IMG/VR virus record: IMGVR_UViG_3300032163_000101
Coordinates: 1-24,596 of that record
Source: a virus
Length of the DNA stretch: 24,596 nt
Direction: 5' to 3' (one strand)
A model generated the notes under the pieces. It saw only the letters and a list, made by a program, of their open reading frames with translations. It was not told where the DNA came from and did not search any database. Each line of letters opens with the position of its first letter. Within the stretch, counting starts at the first letter, position 1. Position numbers and translations under genes: made by a program. Below are positions 15,627 through 22,720 of the stretch, piece by piece.

Positions 15627-15914
15627 ATGAATGCATTTGAGTATTTGAAATCATTTGAGTTTCTTCCACAGAGAGGTACAAATTTAATAAATAGAAGACC
15701 ATCAAACAGCGAAATTAGAAGATGGCTACAAAATAAATCCATAATCATAAATGGCGAAAAGCCGCCTCCAGAAGATGAAATTGAATTTCCTGTTACTAGT
15801 TTAATATTTTTCCCGGCCTCGAGACCAATAACTATGATATTAGAAGAAGACTGGGAAGGAGCTAAACATTATTATGGCGAAAAGGAGAAAAGTGAACCCA
15901 GAAGAAGAACTTAA
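15627..15914 (+). CDS. small protein with an S4-like RNA-binding pattern (tentative)
   Basis: The preferred product is 95 residues, MNAFEYLKSFEFLPQRG onward. The ATG at 15627 has CAGGA 5 bases upstream; an earlier ATG at 15606 overlaps the fibre stop but has no good site. The segment SNSEIRRWLQNKSIIINGEKP (about 26-46) resembles the S4 RNA-binding core (SxxxxRxxIxxGxVxVNG). The C-terminal tail is charged. The gene overlaps the next one by 41 bases. An S4 domain would suggest RNA or ribosome contact, but the resemblance is short and the call tentative. Confidence 0.58.
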   Translation: MNAFEYLKSFEFLPQRGTNLINRRPSNSEIRRWLQNKSIIINGEKPPPEDEIEFPVTSLIFFPASRPITMILEEDWEGAKHYYGEKEKSEPRRRT

Positions 15915-16062
15915 AATTGCACAACAAAAGTTAGAAGAAGTGGTAAATCTTTTTAATCAGAAGGAACAAGAGAAACAAGAACTTTTGAAAGAATCCCTGA
16001 GACTTGAAGGTGAGATTAGGGGATATAACAAATTTATAGGAGAGAAAAATGTCAGTGGGTAG
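15874..16062 (+). CDS. short coiled-coil protein
   Basis: This is a 62-residue, highly charged helical protein. It begins MAKRRKVNPEEELKIAQQ, with a heptad-like pattern through most of its length (LEEVVNLFNQKEQEKQELL). ATG 15874 is 11-12 bases from its best upstream site. An in-frame GTG at 15892, preceded by AAAGGAGAAAA, is a credible alternative start. It overlaps both neighbours. Short coiled-coil proteins before tail genes in phages are often chaperones or minor structural parts; no specific role is visible here. Confidence 0.6.
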   Translation: MAKRRKVNPEEELKIAQQKLEEVVNLFNQKEQEKQELLKESLRLEGEIRGYNKFIGEKNVSG

Positions 16063-17875
16063 CCACACGCATGACCACGAAATAAGGGTAAATAGCACCA
16101 CCAAAAGATTTAATCTTGCCCGAAATGATAATGGCGGAGCCATATATCAGGTTTCCGAAGATACCCCCAAATATCAAAACCCATTCAAGTTCATAATGAG
16201 AAATTGGCAGGGTGGGCATGGGCAATATGAACTTAAACAATCAGACCTTTATTTCTATGGTCAATCTATAGATACCACACAGGAAGGCAAGGTAATTCTC
16301 GGTCCGCTAATTTATTCGGTGGGCGTAGGTGCAACCACAAGCCTTGGTGCTAATCCTGTCTGTTTCTGTTGGTATGCGGCCATTTCTAAACTCATGGTGG
16401 CTACGGGCACAAAAGTTTTCTGGTGGGACTCAAGCACGGGTTACTTTGTAGAGAAAGAGGATTTCACCGCCATTGGGATTATCACCGATATGAAGGAATA
16501 TGATGGAATCCTTTATGTGGCTCTAGGTATGGATGATTTGTATTATACCTCGGCAAATGGCGCTGATTTCACTGTTACGAACCTCACAGACCATCATGCC
16601 GTAGGATTCTTTACCGCTCCCAATGCTGCGGGAACTTCCAATGTCCTGTGGAAATTCATAACCCCCAATCAGATAGCATCTACAACTAATGGACAGGCGG
16701 GGGGAACGCAATGGTCAAGTCCTGCCTATATTGGGGATACCTCGAACAACATTACGAACATCTTTGTGGTTAATGGCAATTTAATGATAGGGCGGACGGA
16801 CAATCTTTATAATTATGATTCTGACGGTGGCGTTCATGCCTTGATGGATGGCCTGAAAAACAATCGGGATACCAACAACTTCAAATATGTCGTGGATTGG
16901 CAGACGGCAACTTATTTCTCGCTCACTCAAGGCCTGGGTGAAATCACGGCATATAACACTTTTCAACCTGTGGGACCATTTACTGATATTGATGACATAG
17001 GCAAGACTGGTACCTGTGTGGGTGTAGCATCTGATAAAGACTTTATCTATATCGCTATGGATGAGGGAACGAATACACATATCTACAAGGGAAGAGAGAT
17101 AAGACGGGCGGGTGGATTGCGTTGGGAGTGGTGCCCCTGGGTATTTTTATCAACAAACGCTTGTGCCACGATGATGGTTGTGCAACATAGTTCTACGGAT
17201 CGGCGGTTATGGTTCGGATATGGGAATTATGCCGCATATGTCATATTAACAGACAATCCCCTGGCGGATTCTGCTACTAGGTTTGCTGCCTCTGGGAATA
17301 TTCGCTTTAGTTATGATTATGGCAGCAATCCCTACTGGGACAAGTTATTCCAATCGGTTATTACCGAGACAAAGAATTGTACTGCCGACATCACTGTTAC
17401 TCCACGCTATTTGAAAGACACTGATACCTCTGCCACCGATTTAACCCCAGAGATAATAACCAATGGTGTGGTTAAAACCGACCTTACTAGTCCATTAAGT
17501 TGCAAACGTATCCAGTTTGAACTTGACCTTGCCACTAATAGTAGTTCCACAACCCCTGAAGTTACTTATTTTGAGGCTAGGGGTATTGAAAACCCAGAAA
17601 AAGTAAGAATATATGAGGCGGTATATGTGGTTGGTGATGAACCTTCACAGAAAGCCGAAACCATAAGAGATTTCTTCAGAGATGCCAGAGAATCAACAAA
17701 CCTTATTCGGTTTGCCGATTTACGTTATGGCGAATCAACTGAAAGTACGAATTACACATGGGTTGTAATGATGCCGGGATATCCCGTTGAGGTTGAAATT
17801 CTTCATGAACGTGGGAGAGCCCCAGAGATGGGGATTAAAGTTCGTTTCATGGAGATAGATTATACAATTTCATAA
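16049..17875 (+). CDS. beta-propeller tail (nozzle-like) protein
   Basis: This 608-residue protein is dominated by repeated propeller-type strands. Blade-like units can be seen near residues 113-133 (SKLMVATGTKVFWWDSSTG), 152-172 (DGILYVALGMDDLYYTSANG), 241-262 (VNGNLMIGRTDNLYNYDSDG), 279-303 and 329-350 (KDFIYIAMDEGTNTHIYKG). The last 200 residues are a separate beta domain. T7 gp12-type nozzle proteins at the end of short tails are propellers that follow an adaptor in gene order, as here. The His-rich start (SHTHDHE) is unusual. The start at 16049 has TAGGAG 6 bases upstream and overlaps the preceding gene. Confidence 0.66.
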   Translation: MSVGSHTHDHEIRVNSTTKRFNLARNDNGGAIYQVSEDTPKYQNPFKFIMRNWQGGHGQYELKQSDLYFYGQSIDTTQEGKVILGPLIYSVGVGATTSLGANPVCFCWYAAISKLMVATGTKVFWWDSSTGYFVEKEDFTAIGIITDMKEYDGILYVALGMDDLYYTSANGADFTVTNLTDHHAVGFFTAPNAAGTSNVLWKFITPNQIASTTNGQAGGTQWSSPAYIGDTSNNITNIFVVNGNLMIGRTDNLYNYDSDGGVHALMDGLKNNRDTNNFKYVVDWQTATYFSLTQGLGEITAYNTFQPVGPFTDIDDIGKTGTCVGVASDKDFIYIAMDEGTNTHIYKGREIRRAGGLRWEWCPWVFLSTNACATMMVVQHSSTDRRLWFGYGNYAAYVILTDNPLADSATRFAASGNIRFSYDYGSNPYWDKLFQSVITETKNCTADITVTPRYLKDTDTSATDLTPEIITNGVVKTDLTSPLSCKRIQFELDLATNSSSTTPEVTYFEARGIENPEKVRIYEAVYVVGDEPSQKAETIRDFFRDARESTNLIRFADLRYGESTESTNYTWVVMMPGYPVEVEILHERGRAPEMGIKVRFMEIDYTIS

Positions 17876-17887
17876 AGGAGGAAAAAG

Positions 17888-18490
17888 ATGCAACAAGTAA
17901 AATCAAACGACGGAGCAAGGCTTCGGGGAATCTTCAGTGGTGAAATCCTGAGACCGTATGACCAGGAGTTAGCCAAATCTATCAAGGCGAAGTTTGGCTT
18001 TAATTCACCTGAATATCGTGCCATCCCAAGGTATCTGGCAGACACGTTTGAGGGGCACAACCTCATAACTACCGAGGGCTTGAACAGATTGCAGGATGTC
18101 ATGTTTCATGGCACTACACAGACCAACCCGTGGTATTGCTGTCTTGTAGAGAGCGACACCGCTCCTGCAGCAGGCATGACCTACGATGTGCCTGTCTATA
18201 CGGAAAGCACGTCTTATGACGAGTCGGGCGCAGGTAGACCCGCCTATGTAGAGGCTGCGTCCGCTGCCGGGGTAACAACCAACACGCTCAATAAAGCAGT
18301 TTTTACTATCAATGCCACGAAAACTATGTACGGTGCTTCGTTGGTAAGTGTTATTACAGCAGGCGACCATACTGGCGGTGCTAATAATGTCCTGTATTGT
18401 TATGCCAAGTTTACAGCATCAAGAGCCGTGGTAGATAACGATGTTATCAATCTAACCTACCAGACATCAAGTGCCGATGACGCAGTTTGA
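17888..18490 (+). CDS. phage structural protein (jelly-roll-like), unknown
   Basis: This is a 200-residue protein with an excellent AAAGGAGGAAAA ribosome binding site. Residues 1-55 are helical and charged. Residues 56-200 are beta-rich, with LITTEGLNRLQDVMFHGTTQ and NPWYCCLVESD. Many uncharacterised phage virion proteins share the pattern 'N.VTTxGxNxxLDxxxxG...WYxGL'. It could be a tail or decoration component. It closes the tail block before a strong hairpin leader. The family function is not known to me. Confidence 0.62.
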   Translation: MQQVKSNDGARLRGIFSGEILRPYDQELAKSIKAKFGFNSPEYRAIPRYLADTFEGHNLITTEGLNRLQDVMFHGTTQTNPWYCCLVESDTAPAAGMTYDVPVYTESTSYDESGAGRPAYVEAASAAGVTTNTLNKAVFTINATKTMYGASLVSVITAGDHTGGANNVLYCYAKFTASRAVVDNDVINLTYQTSSADDAV

Positions 18491-18508
18491 TAGATGATTA
18501 GGTTTTGT

Positions 18509-18541
18509 GTGGGCGGACTGGATAATTTCCAGTCTGCCCAC
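18509..18541 (+). promoter_or_regulatory. strong leader hairpin just upstream of the first repeat-fibre gene
   Basis: A 13-bp stem (GTGGGCGGACTGG 18509-18521 with CCAGTCTGCCCAC 18529-18541, one G-U pair) has a 7-base loop and no T-tract, so it is not a classic terminator. The ribosome binding site AAGG (18543-18546) begins 2 bases after the stem and the ATG is at 18553. It may protect the mRNA end or tune translation. A similar leader precedes the gene at 19716. Confidence 0.6.
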
Positions 18542-18552
18542 CAAGGTAAACT

Positions 18553-19662
18553 ATGGCTACTCTAACAGTTTATGGCTCAACGAGTGACGGGTATATCATC
18601 TTATCTGACGCTACTTATAATACAGCCTGGACTGGTGCAAGTGGGACTGTAGTCGACACAGAGGGCACCTTTACACTTGGGCAAACGTATACACCAGAGA
18701 CATACATTCTTTATCGTGCTTTTCTATTCTTTGATACTAGCTCAATACCATCAGGAGCCGATATAACTCTGGCTACCTTAACTTTCTATGGAAACAGCGA
18801 TGGCTCTGCTACTGACTTTCTAATAACAATCCAGAATGGACAGCCGACATATCCTCACGACCCATTAGCAGCAGGTGATTATTCTAAGGCAAACTATTCT
18901 GGAGACGGCGGTAGTTTAACTACAGCTGGATTCAAAACTGGCGTAGGGGTTGGTAAGAACAACGTTTTAACACTTAACGCCGATGGCAGAAGTTGGATAA
19001 CAAAAGCAGGGCAGACGAAATTATGTCTTAGAAGTAGTAGGGATATAGCTGGCACAACGCCCACTGGTGCTGAATATGTGGAAATAGTATCTGCTGAGAG
19101 CAGTGGTGCGCCATATAGACCTGTCCTGTATGTGGAGTATACAGTAGTACCTTACGAACTTTCCTGTACCGATGGCTTGAAAGCAGGCGATTCTGCCGTA
19201 ATGGGTTTATTCTTTGTACTGGCTGCGGTAGATGGACTTAAAATTAGCGATTCGGCATTATACGACCACATTATGAACTTTACACTAAGTGATGGGGCGA
19301 AACTATCCGAATCCCTAAGTACTTGGTTACAGAGTTACCCAACCGCTACAGACGGAGTTAAGCTCTCTGAGGTACTAACCACGCTAAAAGAAACCTTCCC
19401 GACCTTAACTGATGGTGTTGGACTTGGCGATATGACTTCAACGTATGGTCTTTATGCCTTGTTATTAACTGACGGCATCAAATTATCAGATATCGCGACA
19501 CATTATTTGACTTTGAGCCTCTCGGCTACTGATGGTGTCAAGGTAAGCGACCTCACCTCTATTTACGGGGCTTTGGTTATCTATGCCTTATTGGAATTAT
19601 ACAGCAGGGCGCTCATAGCCAGATTACATAAGAGAGATACAACGGTGATACAAGAGGAATAG
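18553..19662 (+). CDS. DNRLRE-like adhesin fused to seven 20-residue TDGxKLSD repeats
   Basis: This 369-residue protein has two parts. Residues about 1-197 resemble a DNRLRE-type beta domain found in secreted carbohydrate-active proteins: YRAFLFFDTSSIPSGADI (54-71), ATLTFYG, and a final YRPVLYVEYT. Residues 206-345 are seven repeats of exactly 20 residues, each opening (T/S/V)DG(L/V/A/I)K(L/V)S(D/E), without insertions or deletions. The C-terminus (VIYALLELYSRALIARLHKRD) closely matches the end of the protein at 21225. It lacks a signal peptide, as expected for a virion fibre. A host-contact role is likely. Confidence 0.72.
   Translation: MATLTVYGSTSDGYIILSDATYNTAWTGASGTVVDTEGTFTLGQTYTPETYILYRAFLFFDTSSIPSGADITLATLTFYGNSDGSATDFLITIQNGQPTYPHDPLAAGDYSKANYSGDGGSLTTAGFKTGVGVGKNNVLTLNADGRSWITKAGQTKLCLRSSRDIAGTTPTGAEYVEIVSAESSGAPYRPVLYVEYTVVPYELSCTDGLKAGDSAVMGLFFVLAAVDGLKISDSALYDHIMNFTLSDGAKLSESLSTWLQSYPTATDGVKLSEVLTTLKETFPTLTDGVGLGDMTSTYGLYALLLTDGIKLSDIATHYLTLSLSATDGVKVSDLTSIYGALVIYALLELYSRALIARLHKRDTTVIQEE
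19168..19587 (+). repeat. seven coding repeats, 60-base period
   Basis: Seven consecutive 60-base units encode 20 residues each with the opening (T/S/V)DGxKxSD. Six of the seven begin with variants of TDG or VDG and all keep the DG pair. The DNA copies are diverged; the repeat is visible mainly at the protein level. Confidence 0.85.
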
Positions 19663-19679
19663 TTATGTATGTAAAAGTA

Positions 19680-19702
19680 GGGCGGCAGGCTTTGGTCTGC
19701 CC
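19680..19702 (+). promoter_or_regulatory. second leader hairpin, similar to the one at 18509
   Basis: GGGCGG (19680-19685) pairs with CTGCCC (19697-19702, one G-U pair). From TCTGCCCAC to the start codon the leader matches the 18533-18552 segment at 16 of 20 positions, with the same spacing: TCTGCCCAC, 2 variable bases, AGGTAAA, 2 variable bases, ATG. It appears to be a copied leader with its own ribosome binding site. Confidence 0.5.
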
Positions 19703-19715
19703 ACTGAGGTAAATC

Positions 19716-20681
19716 ATGGCGTGGTTAAATAATTGGTCATATCGTAAATCAGTCACAGTCACAAACGCCTCTGCTAGTTATCAGACTAAAGTCTTAGTTG
19801 GTGAGAGTTCAGGGGCAACTGGCGAAGAGGTTGACTGTAATTCACATTGCCAGACAGACTTCGATGATTTAAGGTTTACGGGTGCCGACGGCACAACTTT
19901 ACTTGATTACTGGATTGAATCCATAACAGGCACAACGCCTAATCAGTTAGCTACAATCTGGGTTGAAAACAATGCCACGCCCGATACTACTCTTTATATG
20001 TACTATGGCAAGGCTGACGCCACCGCAGTAAGCAATGGTGCAAATACCTTTATAACCTTTGACGATTTTGAGCGAGGCAATGATGGCGATACCGTAGGCG
20101 GTGCCTGGACTGAAGCAGACCCCCATGTTCATATCTCTACTGAACAGGATATAGGTAATGTTACGGGTTATACAGGCACCCGCTCAATGAAACTAATAGA
20201 CGCTTCAATAGCAACTATACCAGATACCCCTTCAGCAAATAAGGCTATTAGATTCCGTATTTATAAGGAGAATGCTGGCCAGTACAGTGGAGCATACGGG
20301 AATGGCACCAAATATTGGAATCCCGTCTTTTTTGCCACGGAGGATTTGGAGTATTACGATACCGACTATCGAGACACGGGAGTTAATGGAACTGCCGACC
20401 AATGGGAACTATGCGAGTTCAATGATTTTAACTGGACAGCCTATACTCTTGACTGGTGGTGGAACGGTTCAAGGATAAAAGATGGGGCTACGATGTATAC
20501 CTCTGCGGGTAGTAATGGGGTATTTGGCATCTATTCTTCGGCTGGCGGGAACATCTGGATTGATGATTTTATAGTTCGCAAATGGACTGCCACAGAGCCA
20601 ACATGGGGAAGCTGGGGAAGCGAGGAGGAGTTAATGTACATTCCATTCAAATCATTTTATCCGCATATACTCGCTCATTAA
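19716..20681 (+). CDS. DUF2341-like carbohydrate-binding virion protein
   Basis: This is a 321-residue protein. The N-terminus (MAWLNNWSYRKSVTVTN) and residues about 46-110 (TDFDDLRFTGADGTTLLDYW, LATIWVENN, TLYMYYGK) match the pattern of DUF2341, a beta-sandwich domain in surface and carbohydrate-binding proteins. The second half (about 110-305, FITFDDFERGNDGDTVGGAW ... IWIDDFIVRKW) resembles a concanavalin-like or LamG-type sandwich. The short end (MYIPFKSFYPHILAH) is distinct. It lies between the two repeat-fibre genes and probably belongs to the same host-contact structure. Confidence 0.72.
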   Translation: MAWLNNWSYRKSVTVTNASASYQTKVLVGESSGATGEEVDCNSHCQTDFDDLRFTGADGTTLLDYWIESITGTTPNQLATIWVENNATPDTTLYMYYGKADATAVSNGANTFITFDDFERGNDGDTVGGAWTEADPHVHISTEQDIGNVTGYTGTRSMKLIDASIATIPDTPSANKAIRFRIYKENAGQYSGAYGNGTKYWNPVFFATEDLEYYDTDYRDTGVNGTADQWELCEFNDFNWTAYTLDWWWNGSRIKDGATMYTSAGSNGVFGIYSSAGGNIWIDDFIVRKWTATEPTWGSWGSEEELMYIPFKSFYPHILAH

Positions 20682-20699
20682 ATAAAAAGGAGGTTTAAC

Positions 20700-21215
20700 A
20701 TGGGAAGAACTTACAACATAACGGCAACCGATATAACGGTTGTAACAGCAGTCAACGTACTGGCGGCAATCTATCCAGTTGCTACCCCGCCTGCTGCTGG
20801 CTCTGTTATCGCAATCAACAGGGTCGAGATTTCACAAGGAGAGAATGCTACATCTGCGGCGGTGAGGGCATTATTGTCGGCTAGGACTGGCGGCAATCTA
20901 ACTGTCGCTACTGTTACCCCTTCAGCAGCAATGTACGGAGGGGCGGCTTCTGCTATCGCTGGTGTAGCAGGGACGTTAGCTGCGGGCAAGTGCGGCATTA
21001 CTGGTTCGGCAGATGCAACCCCAACGTATGTTGACCTAATAACTGCCTCGTTCAACGCCTTAAACGGGTGGCTATGGATTCCAACACCTTCAGAGAGATT
21101 ATATTTTACGGGTGCAGTAGCTTTTGTTGTCAGGATAGGTGGTCCCGCTGGAGCAGCTGACCCCGGCAATCTTAACGGTTGGAATGTTTCCATAAACTTT
21201 GAAGAAATTTACTAA
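20700..21215 (+). CDS. small beta-structured virion protein
   Basis: This 171-residue protein starts MGRTYNITATDITVVTAVN, with an AAAGGAGG site. It is rich in Ala, Gly, Val and Thr and alternates short strands, with the pattern INRVEISQGENATSAAVRALL (residues about 39-59) and ATPTYVDLITASFNALNGW. A family of small phage virion proteins with an 'EISQ.aNaTSAxxR' segment occurs near tail and head genes. I cannot give a tested function. Context suggests a part of the fibre or baseplate. Confidence 0.66.
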   Translation: MGRTYNITATDITVVTAVNVLAAIYPVATPPAAGSVIAINRVEISQGENATSAAVRALLSARTGGNLTVATVTPSAAMYGGAASAIAGVAGTLAAGKCGITGSADATPTYVDLITASFNALNGWLWIPTPSERLYFTGAVAFVVRIGGPAGAADPGNLNGWNVSINFEEIY

Positions 21216-21224
21216 GGAGTTTAG

Positions 21225-21995
21225 ATGCCTATTTGGAGACAACCACCTCAACCCCAACAAATAGCGGTTCGTACACCGATTCTTATAGTTGGCGGCGAAG
21301 TCTATGAACTCTCTTGCACAGATGGGTTAAAAGCAGGAGACGCCACAACGGGAAGTTTAACTCTTAACTTATCATTAACGGATGGCCTCAAGGGTAGTGA
21401 GTCCCTAGCCACCCAGTGTAGTTTCGGCGTTTCTTGTATTGATGGATTAAAAGGCGGAGATGCCTCTGGCAATATAGCCAGTCTGTATAATACGCTACTA
21501 GACGGTGCCAAACTAAGCGATTCTGCCGCTCATTTTCTGGCCTTGTATTTATCGCTTACTGACGGTGCTAAATTATCCGATACCTTAACTACGTTGCTAC
21601 AAACATTCCCCTCCGTCACAGATGGTGTTAAACTCTCTGAGACCCTGGCTACTTTGTTGCAAACCTATCCCATTGTTACGGATGGCGTTAAGTTATCTGA
21701 AACCCTAGCAACCCTCCTACAGACCTACCCGTCTATTGTAGATGGCGCTACGCTAAGCGACTCGACAAGTATGCTAAACCAGATTTACAAGTCACTTGCC
21801 GATGGGGTTACGCTCAGTGATACAGCATTAGCGAGTTTGGTTTATAACTTACTGGCTACCGATGGCGCCACGTTAAGTGATTCTGCTATTCTCGATAGAT
21901 TAAAAGTTATCTATGCCTTATTAAAATTATATGCACGGGCAATAGAATCCGACCTTAACCAGAGGAGCTTGATAATCAGAATGAAGGGGAAATAA
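21225..21995 (+). CDS. fibre protein of ten 20-residue TDGxKLSD repeats
   Basis: This 256-residue protein has a short Pro/Gln-rich head (residues 1-28, RQPPQPQQ). It then has YELSCTDGLKAGD, a 13-residue string identical to the junction in the protein at 18553. Ten uninterrupted 20-residue repeats follow (32-231). Repeats 6 and 7 share 18 identical residues (TDGVKLSETLATLLQTYP). The C-terminus (VIYALLKLYARAIES) matches the other repeat protein. The strict period suggests a solenoid or a repeating shaft. The shared ends suggest a common anchor and a common tip, with the head domain exchanged. Confidence 0.75.
   Translation: MPIWRQPPQPQQIAVRTPILIVGGEVYELSCTDGLKAGDATTGSLTLNLSLTDGLKGSESLATQCSFGVSCIDGLKGGDASGNIASLYNTLLDGAKLSDSAAHFLALYLSLTDGAKLSDTLTTLLQTFPSVTDGVKLSETLATLLQTYPIVTDGVKLSETLATLLQTYPSIVDGATLSDSTSMLNQIYKSLADGVTLSDTALASLVYNLLATDGATLSDSAILDRLKVIYALLKLYARAIESDLNQRSLIIRMKGK
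21318..21917 (+). repeat. ten coding repeats, 60-base period
   Basis: Ten 60-base units encode 20 residues each, all with DG at positions 2-3. Repeats 6 (21618-21671) and 7 (21678-21731) have the same 18 amino acids but differ in 13 of 18 codons, all synonymously. The array is exact in length, with no indels. Confidence 0.88.
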
Positions 21996-22006
21996 GGAGT
22001 ATTAAC

Positions 22007-22321
22007 ATGGCAGACATGACTGTTCCCAAAAACGATAAGGGTTACTACCTAAGTTGGACCGTAAAGGATTCGGCGGGGGATGTTTACAGCCTGACCGATT
22101 ATACAATTAAACTCAAAGTCTGGGCTGCTGGCAGACCCGGCACACTTATTGTTGATGGTACGTGTACTCCCGTGGTGGCAGCCTCCGGTACTTGCCGATA
22201 CTTGGTTACAGCAACCGATTTTACACTCAAGGGAACATACTCGGCAGAATTAGAATTAACAAAAACGGATACCATTGAGAGTACAAGAATGTTTACCATT
22301 GAAGTAACCGAAAGCGGATAG
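22007..22321 (+). CDS. BppU-like / Ig-fold baseplate or fibre protein
   Basis: This 104-residue beta protein carries the pattern (Y)LSWTVKDSAGDVYSLTDYTI, KLKVWAAG, then GTYSAELELTKTD and FTIEVTE. It is the N-terminal-type domain of BppU-family (upper baseplate) and similar phage Ig-like proteins, here as a stand-alone protein. Such proteins link fibres to the tail. It lies directly after the repeat-fibre gene with a TAAGGAG site, consistent with that job. Confidence 0.7.
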   Translation: MADMTVPKNDKGYYLSWTVKDSAGDVYSLTDYTIKLKVWAAGRPGTLIVDGTCTPVVAASGTCRYLVTATDFTLKGTYSAELELTKTDTIESTRMFTIEVTESG

Positions 22322-22334
22322 GAAGGAAATTCCG

Positions 22335-22550
22335 ATGAAATTATCTGAACGAGTGGATAAAATCGAACAGGCAATTGACAACTTGACCGCCATAATATTT
22401 GACATGAAAGACAACCACCTGAAATGTATTGATGATAAAGTTACTCGTTTGGATGAACGGACTAAACTTATTTTAACTCTTGTATCACTTATGTTGGGAA
22501 CGGTAGTAATCGGCGGCTCTGTAGCAGTTATTATCAGGATGTGTTTTTAG
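22335..22550 (+). CDS. XhlA/holin-like small membrane protein
   Basis: This 71-residue protein has a coiled-coil-like N-terminus (MKLSERVDKIEQAIDNLTAI, to about residue 43) and one hydrophobic segment (about 44-67, LILTLVSLMLGTVVIGGSVA). The C-terminus is short (RMCF). This is the usual layout of XhlA-type phage holin or holin-associated proteins that act in the cytoplasmic membrane during lysis. An AGGAAGGAA site precedes the ATG. It opens the lysis-like block; the exact role is inferred. Confidence 0.75.
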   Translation: MKLSERVDKIEQAIDNLTAIIFDMKDNHLKCIDDKVTRLDERTKLILTLVSLMLGTVVIGGSVAVIIRMCF

Positions 22551-22574
22551 AACAAGTCAGTGTATTGACACACA

Positions 22575-22630
22575 ACTCCAGAAATGGAGTATACGCTCAA
22601 TAAAACAAACCGTCCCCATGGACGGCTTTT
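22575..22630 (+). terminator. two stacked hairpins, the second a rho-independent terminator
   Basis: ACTCCA (22575-22580) and TGGAGT (22585-22590) form a 6-bp stem with a GAAA tetraloop. Then CCGTCC (22610-22615) and GGACGG (22620-22625) form a 6-bp stem with a CCAT loop, followed by CTTTTG. The second is a typical terminator; the first may aid stability. Both lie between the two membrane-protein genes. Confidence 0.65.
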
Positions 22631-22645
22631 GCTTTAGGCAACAAT

Positions 22646-22687
22646 CTGAGCAGAAATGATGTTCAGTCGTAAACAAAAAGTGCTCAG
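22646..22687 (+). repeat. short inverted repeat upstream of the second membrane gene
   Basis: CTGAGCA (22646-22652) and TGCTCAG (22681-22687) form a perfect 7-bp inverted repeat with a 28-base spacer, 34 bases before the GTG start at 22721. It could be an operator or a weak long-loop hairpin. A repeat of this length can occur by chance. Confidence 0.3.
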
Positions 22688-22720
22688 TTGAAATATAAAA
22701 AATAAACAAGGAGGAAAAAC

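Noticed and set aside
18005-18370. Reverse-strand 121-codon open frame
   Set aside because: It lies opposite a convincing virion gene, has no promoter or ribosome binding site, and its Cys/Arg-rich content looks like antisense reading.
20771-21193. Reverse-strand 140-codon open frame opposite the 20700 gene
   Set aside because: It mirrors a well-supported + strand gene with its own ribosome binding site, and its composition is that of a shadow frame.
19168-21917. CRISPR or other non-coding repeat array
   Set aside because: The 60-base period is in frame, conserved in protein and diverged in DNA, with no spacers.
22565-22595. TTGACA as a promoter for the lysis genes
   Set aside because: The best -10 (TATACG) has only 4 of 6 matches and a 19-base spacer; the spacer also contains a hairpin.
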